This document shows positions 42,661-54,139 of a DNA stretch of 64,000 bases, in pieces. This DNA is from Malaya genurostris (Eukaryota; Arthropoda; Insecta; Diptera; Culicidae): positions 71,214,172 to 71,278,171 of the forward strand of contig NC_080571.1 of assembly GCF_030247185.1 (NCBI RefSeq). Reading direction: 5' to 3'. The first letter of the stretch is position 1. Every line of letters starts with the position of its first letter. The notes below the pieces were generated by a model. It saw only the letters and a program-made list of their open reading frames with translations, did no database searches and had not been told where the DNA came from. The position numbers and the translations under genes were made by a program.

Positions 42661-45600
42661 AAACATTCCAAATCATCCTGTTACCCAAGTAGCACACGTT
42701 ATTACACTTTAACGACAGTAACTTATATGACACAAATTCATGGAACATGTAGTTAGAAGACTTTGCAACTTGCGTTATAACTGCTATGTAACCTGAAAAG
42801 CGTAAGAGGCGGAGCTTGTGCGACTTACCAAGGGTTGCCAAATAACTTCTCAGTAACGAATATTTGATTCAACGCGCACATCAGTTACAATGAAACAGAA
42901 ACATAAGCTCATGTCAAGTTACAATTTGTTGATGTTTTTCCCATTCAACATATGCGACCAAAAATTGGCATCCGACAATCAGAGCTAAAATATAGAATTC
43001 AATCCTTTTTAAGCTCACTATATCTACTCTTAGTGTTATTTGATATTTATGGTGAAGTTGATCATTGTACTTATTGAAAACGTGCGCGCCTTCGATATTT
43101 TAGGTTTCGGAACATCGACATACAAATATTATTCATGTTTTTATACCCGTCATATTAAATTTACAGCTAAAATATCGAAATGTTTTCAGATAGAACTTTT
43201 TTGTGAATCATATTAGTTTTTCATACACCAAAGTTAAAACAGTTGACCAATCGCAATAATAAAAAAATTGCATTTTTATTCAAATTTAATCCCTGGTCAT
43301 AATGGTAGCCATTGGCATAAGTTTTTCCATGCATACACTGCCGCGACAAAGCGTAGAAATATTCTCTCTGGTAGAGAGAATGTACTTCCCAAATCGAAAC
43401 AAGTTTGCGTCGCACTAGTCCCGGAAAAAAATTTTGCGTATAAGCGGAGATTTGACTATAGCCAATATTTTTTAAACTGAAGGAATTTTATACTTGTTCT
43501 ACTTATTGATTTAATATTATTGTTTGGGATAATGTACGGAAGCTTTCAACCGACACTGTAATTGTATTTCTTTGTTGCATCACAACGAATACGGTAACCG
43601 ATATGAAATCATTACTTAACTTTGTCTTATAGTGTGTCACTTTTTCATTGTCACATTTTGTTACGGTGACCAGTTGGCGACTAAAAACAGTCAATGCGAG
43701 CACGTCGTAAGAGTTAGATTACCGAAAAGTTACTTTGGTACTTATTGTAACTTAGTGTGATAAGATGTCAATTCGTAACATTATTTTGACTCCATTGTCA
43801 CCATCATAATACGACTTGTTTCGTCGTGTTTGTCACGCGACCATAATGCAGCTTCTGTTTTGTTTTATTTTTTATGAACAAGTTACATGTGCTGATTGGG
43901 TATTGAAACACCAGTTTCTGAACGTTTCAAGTTGAGCTTGCAGAAACGTAGCATCCGAGAGGTTTCTAACTATGTAGAATAAATTATAATCGTCAGCATA
44001 CGACAGCTTGAAACATGGAATCTACTAGCAAATGATCCCGCATCCTCTAAAATATATTCTCAGCTCGATGTTAGGCCAATATTTTTTCCATCCACATTAG
44101 AGTTACTGTCATTGAAAAAGAAGCTAAAACAGAACGCATCACAGAACCACACAGAAAAACTTTGCAACAGCCAATCGTTGCCCTTTATTCTTTCAACTTG
44201 TCCCACTGTGCGGGGAGAGCATTTCAATTCGTTTCCTCTTTCACTACGGGCTTTTTTACGAGTGTTTTATTTCTTAAATTGAATTACGACAAACTTTGTT
44301 TCAAGAACCCTAGTTTTTACCACGAGTAAAACCGAGATGATCTGACGATTGAGCTGCTAGTATTATGTGTCTTTTTCAATGCGATGTATGTTCCAAAGTT
44401 TACTATTCAAATCGTCATTGCGTTTTCGGAATAACCCTTCTCATCGTACCCAAGAGTAGGAAACAATCTACATTTGAATTCTTGTGCAGTCATGGCAGCA
44501 AAGGCAGTGCATCGAGGAAAAAGAATACTGGCAACTATTTCCCTCTGCAAATGTGAATCGTCTTTATAGCTTCCGCCTACTGCTGAGAATACTGTTGAAA
44601 GCTGAATATAAACGAGCCGGTATTTTCTTATTCAAAGACTTATGAGTTGCCGTTCAAGGTTCAGAACGAATCGACTTCCACTGAAGGGTTCTCACGAGTG
44701 TAATATGGAAGCAAACAAAACAAATTAATGTGTGTTAAAATACGAGGCGGCTCCATCGACTCGTCACATTATGCAAGAATCTGTTCAAGTTATGTATATT
44801 TTAGCTGCTTAAGTGCAAATCCAAATTCGGCGAAAATTTATGTGTAATCATTTTCACCTACATTAGAGGTTAGAGGTTCACGCAATGTTTTCTTCAAACT
44901 TTTCGAGAAAATCGAAGTTGCAGAGGCACCAGAAACTTGAATAAATTCATGACAATTTCAGAAAGACAAATAGGTATAATTCAGTCAGTTTTGCTGAATA
45001 CAATTACAGAACCATATGCAAGGGTGTTCGGAAGAAAAGTTGATGTCAAAAGGTTTATCCTTCTGCTATGAATCAGGTGCAGGTGCAATTTTCCCAAGAA
45101 CCCACGAAGAATTGCAGCTGGTTTGGTTGGTTGGTTGGTTGGTCGGTTGGTGCAGAGACACACGAGGCAGGAGTCGTTCGAAAATCGGTCACGACCATGA
45201 CCTAGTTGTGTGGCGCCGGAGCCAGGCCTAACCAAACCACACGAAGGACTCGAGGTGAATCGGGTCGAGTGTGGAAAGTTGTACCTATCAACCATTTTTC
45301 TTGCTTGCTGTGGTACAACCGGACGGCTTCACCTACGCCCCCAACCATCCCGGCGGAGGCACGGTAACATTCTTTGGTTGGTGAAAAGAAATGCACTCAC
45401 CACCGTTTTTCCGTTCCACAGGAATGCAACAAAAAGCACTGATTACTGAAAAAACTTTATTGTTGAACTGTGTGCAAGAAAATAGCGGTAATTTCATTAG
45501 AAAACAGAAAGTTTCGCGCCGGACTAGAATTTCTTGAATTCTCCGGCACCGAAAGAAGGTCAGCCCCGGATTCGTGATGAAATTAATAACGCCTTTCTCG

Positions 45601-46621
45601 ATCTACAATTTCGAGCCTCGAGGACGCAACACTAACTCATAATTCAATTTCCCTATTCCATGCAGAAGGATCATTTGCATTTGTGGTTCCGGTCTTGGCC
45701 TGTCATCAATCCAATAGTGCCTAGGCGTGACATGACATCTCTTTGTCCTGCTTCGAAAGTGGATTCATGGAGTGTGATGATTTACATTTTTCGATTTACA
45801 ATTCTACAATGCACTGGCCAACTGGATTTCGTTCCGGGCTTTGATTTTACCTTGCTGACTCGACACTCGGCACGTCCGATCATTTTTTTGTAAGATTGAA
45901 GTTGTTTTGCTAGATTATCAGAAATCAGAAGAAATTGGCTGAAATAGCACGTTTTTCTCATTATTTTGAGATTGGGAGACAGTTAGACAGTTAAATTTTT
46001 GCAGGAATATCATTAACAATTGCAATTGTGAGATTCACCACTGGGTATCGCTGAGTCTCTACGGAATAGGAACTATATTAGCAGCAATGGGAGAAGATCC
46101 GGATATGCCTCGGTAAACCATACGATCTCGACAGGAAACACAGCGCACGAATAAAATCTAAGCAGCACGGAGATCTTCCTTCTCATTCAAATAATATACT
46201 TTGAGTATTGTCTGAGGCCCTTAGATTTATTCCACAATACAACGTTGCAAGGTTAGATATTATTTCTCAGCCAAAAAAGGCGGGTGGGTAATGTCACAGA
46301 CATAACTGGAGGACGTGAATACGAATAAAATGAATAAATGACATATTCCACAATAAAGATCATTATTGAACTGATTTTTTTAAGATCAGTTCATCAGTGA
46401 TCCTTAAATCACATCCATCAAAATCGGTAGTGATTTTGAGCTTAAATGATTCTTGATTCATGTAAGATCAATCAATGGATGATTCGATCAGCTTTGACCA
46501 TTGTGGAAGAAAATCACTTATGATCGAGATCAGGCATGAGTGCCGATTGATTTACGTCTAAAATGGTTAATTAGTGAACAACAGTAATCCTACAGAGATT
46601 TTTATAACTAGGGATAACGCG
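42661..46621. other. Unassigned DNA between LINE and errantivirus
   Basis: No gene was recognised across ~4 kb. A GGTT run (45119-45150) and a GC-richer patch (45020-45430) occur, with open frames on both strands but no known domain; it might hold a 5' exon. At 46370-46560 GATCA/TGATC words recur palindromically, reminiscent of the ATCATGA MITE. Short ORFs at 43221-44556 look random. Confidence 0.35.
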
Positions 46622-46905
46622 AGTTAAGTTTTCACTAATCTAAATGTCTTTTTAAAAAAGCACAACCGCTCGTTTCACTTGCAAAAATTAAACTGACTTT
46701 ATTCTTTAATTCAATTATATCTACAGCTCATAATGTCAAATTGCACTTTTTAGTGGACGTGACTTTTCTCCGTTCCCATAGATCGATGTCTTCAGGTGCG
46801 AAATGTTCCGTCAGCGTTCTTGTCTGTCCCGTCAGGCTGGCGCCGATGCTAACGTGTTCGTCAGCAATTCTCGCTGTCCTCGTTCGGGTAGCTCCGTTGC
46901 TAACT
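46622..46905 (-). repeat. 3' LTR of errantivirus, 284 bp, complete
   Basis: Plus reading starts AGTTAAGTTTTCACTAATC and ends CCGTTGCTAACT; on the element strand it therefore starts AGTTAGCAACGG and ends CTTAACT. A purine-rich tract (AAGGAGGGACG on minus, 46906-46916) abuts it and overlaps the env stop codon, as expected for a plus-strand primer. Confidence 0.9.
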
Positions 46906-46914
46906 CGTCCCTCC

Positions 46915-48433
46915 TTAGAGATGAGGTTCCGTACGAATCACATCCTTAAGTGTCAATGATCTAAGTTTGGGTTGTATGTCTCTCTCTGGCTCCTGGTTTG
47001 ATGTGGTCTCTGTTACTTGCTGTATTTTAAAAACGGTTGATCTGCAGGAGAAAATTTTGAATAAAACCATGATGACTATTATCATACATGGGAGAGAAAT
47101 GATTCCCCCAAAAACAGGCCAAACTGGCCATTGAATACTGGTTTGATTTAATCGGATGTAATCCATCTCTCTTCTGGCCTCCATGTGTAAATTGAGTAAG
47201 TGTTCTAAACTTAGGTTGGCTATGGTGAATTGTTTGTGTATTGTGAGGCCTTCCAGGGGAAGCTGAATTGGTTTACTAACTATGTCCTGCATTCGGTTAG
47301 AGTAACTGATATTATTAATGTTTACTTCGCAATCCTGGAAAGTTATTAGAAATGTGCCGCTTAGAGTACGGTTGATGATTCCACAATTTGATGTGAATGA
47401 GATATTCTTGTTAGAGTTTAAGATGATATTTTCATCATTTATAACGATGATTTCGTGTTCAGTCGGGTTCATTGTATAATTACAGTCTGCTTGTTGACCA
47501 GAGAGTAGGCTGGGAATGCATCTGGAATTGTCGATTACAGTTTCGGCTAATTTTTATATATCAGGTTTTAATGAATTAACGATGAAATTGCCAGTTTCGT
47601 GACTTAGGTAGTTTCTTTTCATCAGATGTATTTGCTTGTGGTTAGCTATGACAGGAAAGATGTGAACTTTGTTAAATATCCTTTTATCCAAGATGGGAGC
47701 TTTTATGATGAGAGCTAATTCCTTGCCATTCGTGGCAATCGTGGTGTCTGCATAACTGAGTGCATCCAAGACATTATGAACTGTGACATTTTGGTTGATT
47801 ATATTTTGATACAAAATGTTTACTTCTTCCTGACTAAGAATTTTTTCATTTAGGTTTCCGGTTCTAGCTAATGATATGCTATCTGCGATTTGTTCTAGTT
47901 TTTCTGACAAATATCTTAAATTGAGGAAAATATTAATGGAATATATTTCTGTTGATTTTGTGTTTGAAAGCTCTATTGCTTCTTTGGTTTTGTATACTAG
48001 TTCTTTCATCTGTAAGTTTAAGGCTCGGTTTATTCTAACTTGTTGATTGTTACTGGAAATAAGGTCGTTGATGGAAGAATTTATTATCTTTAAGTCATTG
48101 GCGTCGGGACTACCTGCTATAAACTTCCAAACTGTTCCTAGACTGTCCCAGCGTCTTTGTCTTCTAGAAGGTGCTAAATTGTGTAAGGTTTGATAAATTT
48201 GTTCGAATTTCTGAATTGTGAGCTCTGTAAACTGGTTAGATTTTAATTCATCAAATTGTATCCTGAGATTTTCTACATGTGTTCTTAAGGCCGTAACATT
48301 GAAGTGGTGTACATAATAATGGGCTGAAATTTGTATCCTAGCTGTTCCTGAATGAAATAGAACTATAGGGAGATGATCTATTCTTTTGATTTCCAATTTT
48401 TCGCCTGCTAATATCTCCAATAGTATGAATACC
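46915..48433 (-). pseudogene. env: Errantivirus env (fusogenic glycoprotein), one in-frame stop
   Basis: Env is reached by splicing: an acceptor (TTATCTTTCCTCTTTACAG) ends at 48434, just after the pol stop at 48459. The frame opens with a hydrophobic stretch (FIFPLYRVFILLEILAG), a possible signal or its end. Near residue 85 is a furin-type site SRRQRR, followed by a fusion-peptide-like segment and a helical region with NDLKIINSSINDLISSNNQQ. A TAA at 47554-47556 interrupts the frame, which then continues in the same phase to 46917, with a transmembrane anchor (WPVFGGIISLPCMIIVIMVLF) and a ~50-residue cytoplasmic tail. Family knowledge: these proteins relate to baculovirus F and allow particle entry. 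The frame has no ATG of its own; start is presumably on the upstream exon. Confidence 0.8.
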
Positions 48434-48458
48434 CTGTAAAGAGGAAAGATAAACCTGG

Positions 48459-50875
48459 TCAGATCTTTCTAATCTTTATATCATTTTTATGAACTTTTCT
48501 TCCATCATCCATAGTTACTGTACTTTTATTTACTTCTTTAATTCTATTTTGCTTGAACCTTTTTTTGTGTTTTAGTCGTTGTCTAGCGTTTTCGTATACG
48601 TCCTGGTTACCGTCTATTTCTGTGTGTTTTCTGATCTTATTATGGAAGTCCAAATCCTTTTTTTGTTTTTCTGTAATGTTTTTGAAAACATTTTCTATTA
48701 TCGTGGGTGTGCGAGGAGAAGGTAGTATGACTTCGTAAGGAGTGTGTTTTGTGGAACTATGGATGGAGGAATTGTATTTATGGAGTGCTAAGGAGAGAAG
48801 GTCGGTGACTGATTTTTCAGGATTTTCGTGTTTAGTTATTCGATATAGTTCCAAAATGGTAGAGTGGAAACGTTCCACAATGCCGTTCATTTCACTTCGC
48901 CCTGTTGCTGTGACGTAAGGTTTAATATGATGAGCATTGTAAAAGTTTACCAAGTCTCCTGTTGCAAAGGATTTTTCTCCGTCCATAACTAAAATTTCTG
49001 GAGGATTATACTTCAGAAGAATTTCTTTCACAGCTGGGACAATATCAATGGCGGCTCTGGAGGGTATGGATTTTATTTGAGCGAATTTGGAAAATTTATC
49101 TACGTATGTAAGAAAATGACCGCTTTCAAGGAATAGGATATCGATGTGAGCTATTTTGAAAGGAGCGTTTGGAATTGGAGTTGCCTGGATTGGGTATTTT
49201 ATTGGTCTTCTGTCATATTTGTTTTCATTACAGATCTGACAGTTAACAATAAAATCCCGTAATTTTTGTTTTAATCTGGGGAAGTAGAATCTTTTTAGAA
49301 TTTGAAGTTTATTCTCTTCGACGTTCCTGTGAGCCCTTTGATGCTCTTTTCGGATGACAGCCCATTGACTGTCTTCTTCCTGGATGTCTTCGAGTTGTGT
49401 TTGTGCGAAGCGGATTTTCAATAATCTCTGGTGTCCGAAATGTTTCCTATATACCTCCTGTACTTTACCCATAATTTCTTCTGTTGTTAACAGCCCGCTA
49501 ACTTTACTAGGATTAAAATGGTTTTTCAGTATCTGCAAAATAGATTGATCATTAATATCATTTATATGGACAGTAATTCTTGTGTACGATTCGAATGGTC
49601 GTTCTGTCGTTACTTTGTCGGGTCCTTTCTTGATGATCACCTGGTGGCGAAATGAGTTAATTGGAGCTTCGGTTGATACTATGAAGAAATCGTCGCTCGT
49701 ATCGGCGGAATGCTGTGTTCCCGTCATGGAGCATACGATCCTACTTAAGGCATCTGCTACAACGTTCGCCTTTCCTGGCTTGTACACGATTTCATAATCG
49801 TGCTCTTCTAAATACGCCTTCCATCTCTTCAGTTTGGCGTTCGTATTTTTAGGGGAAAGGGCAAACGTGAGTGGCTGATGGTCTGTCAGGATTTTAAATT
49901 TTGCGCCATATAGGTAGTTTCTGAATGCTTGTAAAGACCAATGAATAGCAAGCATTTCTTTTTCGGGTACCGAGTATCTCTCTTCAGTCTGTGTCAGTGT
50001 GCGAGAGGCAAAATGTATTGGCTTATCTTTGCCAATCTCACCTTGAGATAAGACTGCACCGATGGCAAAATCGGATGCGTCCGTTGTTAGAAGGAATGGT
50101 TTTTTGTAGTCTGGGTAAATTAGAATGTCGGACGAGGATAGTAACAATTTCAACCTCTCGAAGCAACGTTTTTCATTTTCGTTCAAAGAAATTTTACGAT
50201 TCAATGCGGGATTGCTCTCCCCCCGTAGAAGGTTTGTAAGAGGTTTTGCAATTTTTGCAAAGTCTTTTACAAATCTTCGGTAGTAGCTCATCATTCCAAG
50301 GAAAGAGCGGAGTTCTTTGAGATTTCTAGGTTCAGGGTAGTTATTTATCACCTCGATTTTTTTGATGTTAGGTTTAATTCCTTCTGTGCCAATAATAAAT
50401 CCTAGAAATTCAATTTCAGAATGTAAAAACTCACATTTATCTAATTGAATTTTTAGATTTGCGTTATTTAGTGTTTCTAGAATTGTTTTCAAATTTATCA
50501 AATGTTCGTCTAGTGATTTTCCAAATACGATGACATCATCGATGTACACATAGCATATTTTTCCTATGTGGTCTCTTAAGACATCATCAATTGCTCGCTG
50601 GAAGATTGCGGGAGCATTCTTCAAGCCGAATGGCATCCGGGTAAATTCGTACTTTCCATTATTGATTGAAAAAGCTGTTTTTTCGATATCTTTTCCTCTC
50701 ATTTTTATCTGATGAAATCCAGATGCTAGATCGAGTGTCGTAAAATATTTTTGGCCTTTTAGTTGATCTAAAACATAACTGATTTCTGGCATTGGATATT
50801 TGTCAGCAATGGTTTTCTCATTGACCTTCCGATAGTCAATAACCATTCTGAACTTTTTTTCACCCGACGCATCGG
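48459..50875 (-). CDS. pol: Errantivirus Pol, part 2: reverse transcriptase, RNase H, integrase
   Basis: About 795 codons are open. RT carries LDLASGFHQI, the F..MPFGLKNAP block and the catalytic YIDD box (residues ~98-101 of this part), then FLGFIIG and the thumb. RNase H begins at TTDASDFAIGAVLSQG and includes the EKEMLAI and TDHQPL blocks. Integrase shows an HHCC-type zinc domain (ending CQICNENK), then the catalytic core with Asp in HIDIL, Asp in VMDGE and Glu in NGIVERFH. Length and order are those of full errantivirus Pol. The stop at 48459 lies just before the env splice acceptor. It copies viral RNA to DNA and integrates it in the nucleus. It is separated from part 1 by a one-base insertion. 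Confidence 0.92.
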
Positions 50876-51600
50876 TTTTTTTTTGGTACGACCCAAACCG
50901 GTGCTGTCCAGGCGGATCGCGATGGTCGAATTATACCATCATCTAAAAGTTTGTTGATTTGCTTCTTGACCTCATCTGCATAAGCAGCAGGGTAAGGATA
51001 TATTTTTTGATGTACTGGAATGTCATCTGCAGTGTTAATGATGCATTCAACATTTGTTGAACAAGTTAATTTTTCGTTGGGTTTGTGAAAAACTTCTTTC
51101 GTAGTTTCGAGAATCTGATTTAATTTGACATGTTCTTCTTCGGAGAGATGCTTTGTACGGAAAATGTTATTTGTCGAGTTTTCTGGTTGAACGTATTCTT
51201 GCAATGGGACGACGAGTTTCTCATTGCCAGAATACAAAGTCAATGTCTTGTTGCTAAAGTCAATGGTCGCGTTTAAAGCGGTTAATATTTCGGTTCCAAT
51301 GATTCCACAGAAATATGAATAAAATTTATGTAACAAAAATTTAGCGACATGATTTATTTTAGGGTAAAAGAAATTGATGTCGATTGCTGAAGTAGCGTTG
51401 AAGGTGCCATTAGCACAAGTTATATTAGCGGCATCAAAGTTGTATGGCCTTGAAGCTTTGTATGACCATGCCAGTTTTGGGTCAATTAAATTGATGTTTG
51501 CTCCCGTGTCTACTAGAAAAGGGAAGCATCCATTTGTCGTCTTCAAGTTGATGTACGGCAATATCGGCCTCACCAACTTGGATTCCACTCTAAAAAATTC
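50860..51600 (-). pseudogene. pol: Errantivirus Pol, part 1: protease and RT start, ends at a frameshift
   Basis: This frame is in the -1 phase relative to gag and is reached by ribosomal frameshifting rather than an ATG of its own. It contains an aspartic protease with the active-site triad FLVDTGANINLID and a second conserved element FCGIIGTEILTAL; it then runs into the RT N-terminal region (HQKIYPYPAAYADEVKKQI, DDGIIRPSRSAWTAPVW). The frame breaks in a homopolymer of nine A (plus 50876-50884), one base more than the reading frame tolerates, and closes at 50860. RT motifs resume immediately in the other frame. Thus a single indel separates the two Pol parts; whether it is real or an assembly error cannot be told here. 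Confidence 0.85.
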
Positions 51601-52835
51601 GTTGTATTAGATGTCGTGGGTTCGGGTTCGTCAAAATTGTTTTGATGTTGTTCGGCCGGTGTGTTACTATTTTCATTGTTCGGTGGAGTCGGTGGTTGAA
51701 AATCTTGATTATCATTATGATTGTAATATTGATCGAACGTATGATAATAATCATGTTCGTGATCGTCGAAGAAATCACCTTGGACATATTCAAATGAATT
51801 TTCCACGGGGTGTGCCTGTCTCTTGAAGGGAGGTATTTGGTACGACGGCGGATGTGGACGTTTTAAGTCCATCTGCGGTCGGTTTCCGTAGTTCATATTG
51901 CGAGATCGTAAACTTTGGTCGACCTCCATTGGTTCTGGTCTTTGGAATGTATTGGGATGATATTGTTGCCTATTCGGAGGAAACTGTTGTCGGTTTTGGG
52001 CAAATGGGTTCGGTGAGAATGGTTGGCGATTTTGGGAAAATGTGTTCGGAGAGAACTGTTGCCGACTTGAAATGAAGGGATTTGTCTGGAAGCCTCTTGT
52101 ATATGGCATTAAAGGAGGAGGAAGATTTCTCGGAGGTGGCCGAGGTGGAAGTTTCGGTACCTCAAAGTCTCTTGGTTTAGGATGTGGGGTGTTATGTTCG
52201 TTTCGGTAAGGTGCTGATCTTGAATCCATGTTGAAATAGTCAAGACAGAATTGGTATGCTTGACTTAGTGTAGTGGGGTTAAAAGTTTTTAATAAATGGC
52301 AAAGCGGTTTCTCTAAGCCACGAATGAAAGCGTCTACAGCTTTTTCCCTGAAATAGTCAATGTGGGAGTTGACGTGCAGGCAATACTTTTCTTCGGTTTG
52401 AATTTGAGCGATGAGCGAAGATAACAACTCATTCACTCTAGAGTAGTAACTACTCAAGCTCTCGGTTGCTGATTTTTTTATCGAAGTGAGTTCATAATCG
52501 AGCGTTTTTAGGTCACGCTTATCTCTATAGTAAAGTATTAGTGTATTTTTAATCTCCCCCCAGTCATAAGTAATGTTGTTAGAGTTTAAAACATCAGCGG
52601 CCTCGCCTCTAATCTTCCTTCTAATTGATCTTTCAATTAACTGTGTTTGAGAGACAGTCGCTCCGGCCTCTCGGTACATGTCAAAAATTCCTTCAACATC
52701 TGTCAGCCAGGATAACAATTCAACCGGCCTTCCGTCGAAAGGTTGGAGATCCTTTACAAAATCAGGTAATCTCCCAAGCTCAATGAATTGTTGCATGGTC
52801 AATTCTGGAGCTAAAGCTGGCATTGGGTTCGCCAT
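51570..52835 (-). CDS. gag: Errantivirus Gag
   Basis: A 421-codon ORF begins at an ATG (MANPMPALAPELTMQQF) that follows the leader. The N-terminal ~210 residues have the capsid-like region of Ty3/gypsy and errantivirus Gag (LPDFVKDLQPFDGRPVELL, the Y.RLNEL-like block SYYSRVNELLSSL, FIRGLEKPL). The C-terminal half is rich in Pro, Gln, Asn and Phe, with repeated NRQPFSPNPFAQ-type units near residues 265-300. No CCHC zinc knuckle is present, as in many errantiviruses. It would form the intracellular particle and bind RNA. It ends 21 nt past the slippery site used to make Gag-Pol. Confidence 0.9.
   Translation of the reverse strand: MANPMPALAPELTMQQFIELGRLPDFVKDLQPFDGRPVELLSWLTDVEGIFDMYREAGATVSQTQLIERSIRRKIRGEAADVLNSNNITYDWGEIKNTLILYYRDKRDLKTLDYELTSIKKSATESLSSYYSRVNELLSSLIAQIQTEEKYCLHVNSHIDYFREKAVDAFIRGLEKPLCHLLKTFNPTTLSQAYQFCLDYFNMDSRSAPYRNEHNTPHPKPRDFEVPKLPPRPPPRNLPPPLMPYTRGFQTNPFISSRQQFSPNTFSQNRQPFSPNPFAQNRQQFPPNRQQYHPNTFQRPEPMEVDQSLRSRNMNYGNRPQMDLKRPHPPSYQIPPFKRQAHPVENSFEYVQGDFFDDHEHDYYHTFDQYYNHNDNQDFQPPTPPNNENSNTPAEQHQNNFDEPEPTTSNTTNFLEWNPSW
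51591..51597 (-). promoter_or_regulatory. -1 ribosomal frameshift heptamer T_TTT_TTA (gag-pol)
   Basis: In gag phase the codons are AAT TTT TTA, forming the canonical X_XXY_YYZ heptamer. It sits just before the gag stop (51570) and inside the overlap where the pol frame is open. A -1 slip here enters the protease frame. A downstream stimulatory structure was not identified by eye. Confidence 0.7.
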
Positions 52836-53333
52836 TGTTTGTAAATTTATTTTTCAATTGGCTAAAAACGATTCAATGTCTACTTGGAATATTTTCACTG
52901 ATCAGGAAAAATCAGTCACTTTAATTAACACTTATCTTTTTGATTCGCTATTTATTGAATAAAAAAATATTTATTATGACTTACATAAAGGACCGTGTCC
53001 TGGGTGCGGCCAACATTTGGTCCGTTGGTCTTTCTTGTTGGCTGTCCTCGGGGCGGGGGAATCGGTGAGCAGGCACGTTTGGGTTGCTCCGTTTTACGTC
53101 ACGTTACTCCGGTCCAGCGGTGCCGATCGGTCCAGCGACACAGTGTCTCACCACTCGCTTCGTGATCTATAGTTCCGGTTCCTTTAACCGGTTTGTGACC
53201 TGGCTCTTATAACCAGCACTTAGCACTAATCAATTTTGAAGAATTTTGTCACTAAGTTTTTTTCTTAAAGGATTTTTTCCACTACACGATCACTTATTCT
53301 ATTCCCGTCCACGAGGATCTCGCCGGAGCCTCC
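52836..53333 (-). promoter_or_regulatory. Errantivirus leader with putative primer-binding site
   Basis: About 500 nt lie between the 5' LTR and gag. Directly after the LTR end (...TTAACT) the element strand reads TGGAGGCTCCGGCGAGATCC (53334-53315), the position of a tRNA primer-binding site; it begins with the required TGG, but I could not match it to a specific tRNA. The env splice donor must lie here or in gag; several GT words exist and none is compelling. Confidence 0.6.
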
Positions 53334-53574
53334 AGTTAAGTTTTCACTAATCTAAATGTCTTTTTAAAAAAGCACAACCGCTCGTTTCACTTGCAAAAAT
53401 TAAACTGACTTTATTCTTTAATTCAATTATATCTACAGCTCATAATGTCAAATTGCACTTTTTAGTGGACGTGACTTTTCTCCGTTCCCATAGATCGATG
53501 TCTTCAGGTGCGAAATGTTCCGTCAGCGTTCTTGTCTGTCCCGTCAGGCTGGCGCCGATGCTAACGTGTTCGTC
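53334..53574 (-). repeat. 5' LTR of errantivirus, outer 43 bp missing
   Basis: It is identical in wording to 46622-46862 (AGTTAAGTTTTCACTAATC ... GATGCTAACGTGTTCGTC), then diverges into CGGTTTCATTACGG. The remaining ~43 bp of the LTR, present at 46863-46905, are absent. In element orientation this is the start of U3, so enhancer or promoter input may be lost. Confidence 0.88.
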
Positions 53575-54139
53575 CGGTTTCATTACGGTACGTTTCACGT
53601 ATTTTCAACATATGCCCTTGTTTGATGCACCCCAAAATGAGTGAAAAAATATTTCACACATGGTGATTATAGCGACAAAAGATTTAATTTTATTTCAAGC
53701 TGGTTGATTGTGATGATGATGTTCATGCAGTATTTTGATTAAATCCAATAAAACGCTTTTTTACTTGAATTTAATTTATAGAAGTAACAGGAGCGCAGGG
53801 TTTGGCAGTTTCAACGACACAACAGGCGCAGCATTTGCATGGTGCGTTTGAGTTGGTGTAGCAAAATCCTGCACTTCTGTGTATGATATTCAAGCTAAAT
53901 AGGACACGGAACGACCGAAATCAGCTCTGCGTCTAATTCGTATTACTGTTTTTGAATTAGTTGATTTTAACAACTAAATTTCCAAAATAACTATGAAATT
54001 AGTTAAAATTGAGAATTTACTTCGCTGAAAAAACTCTTATTTTTAGAAAATGTGTTTAGTTGACGAATATCCTGGACACAAACCAGCAACCACTTCAATC
54101 CAACACGAAATTCTCATTGACAACTAATTTTGTTATTAA
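53575..54139. other. Unassigned DNA
   Basis: No gene or element was recognised between the errantivirus and the next TTAA-flanked element. Confidence 0.4.

Larger units (their letters stand above)
46622..53574 (-). mobile_element. Errantivirus (Ty3/gypsy LTR retroelement with env), nearly complete
   Basis: On the minus strand the order is 5' LTR (partial), leader with primer-binding site, gag, pol (protease, RT, RNase H, integrase), env, polypurine tract, 3' LTR: the insect errantivirus plan. LTRs begin AGTTA and end TAACT in element orientation. Gag and pol are long and open apart from one frameshift, env has one stop. The shared LTR part (241 bp) looks essentially identical by eye, indicating recent insertion. 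The outer 43 bp of the 5' LTR are missing and no 4-bp target duplication could be seen. Confidence 0.93.

Noticed and set aside
48553..50239. Plus-strand ORFs across the errantivirus pol
   Set aside because: They are antisense shadows of the open pol frame on the minus strand.
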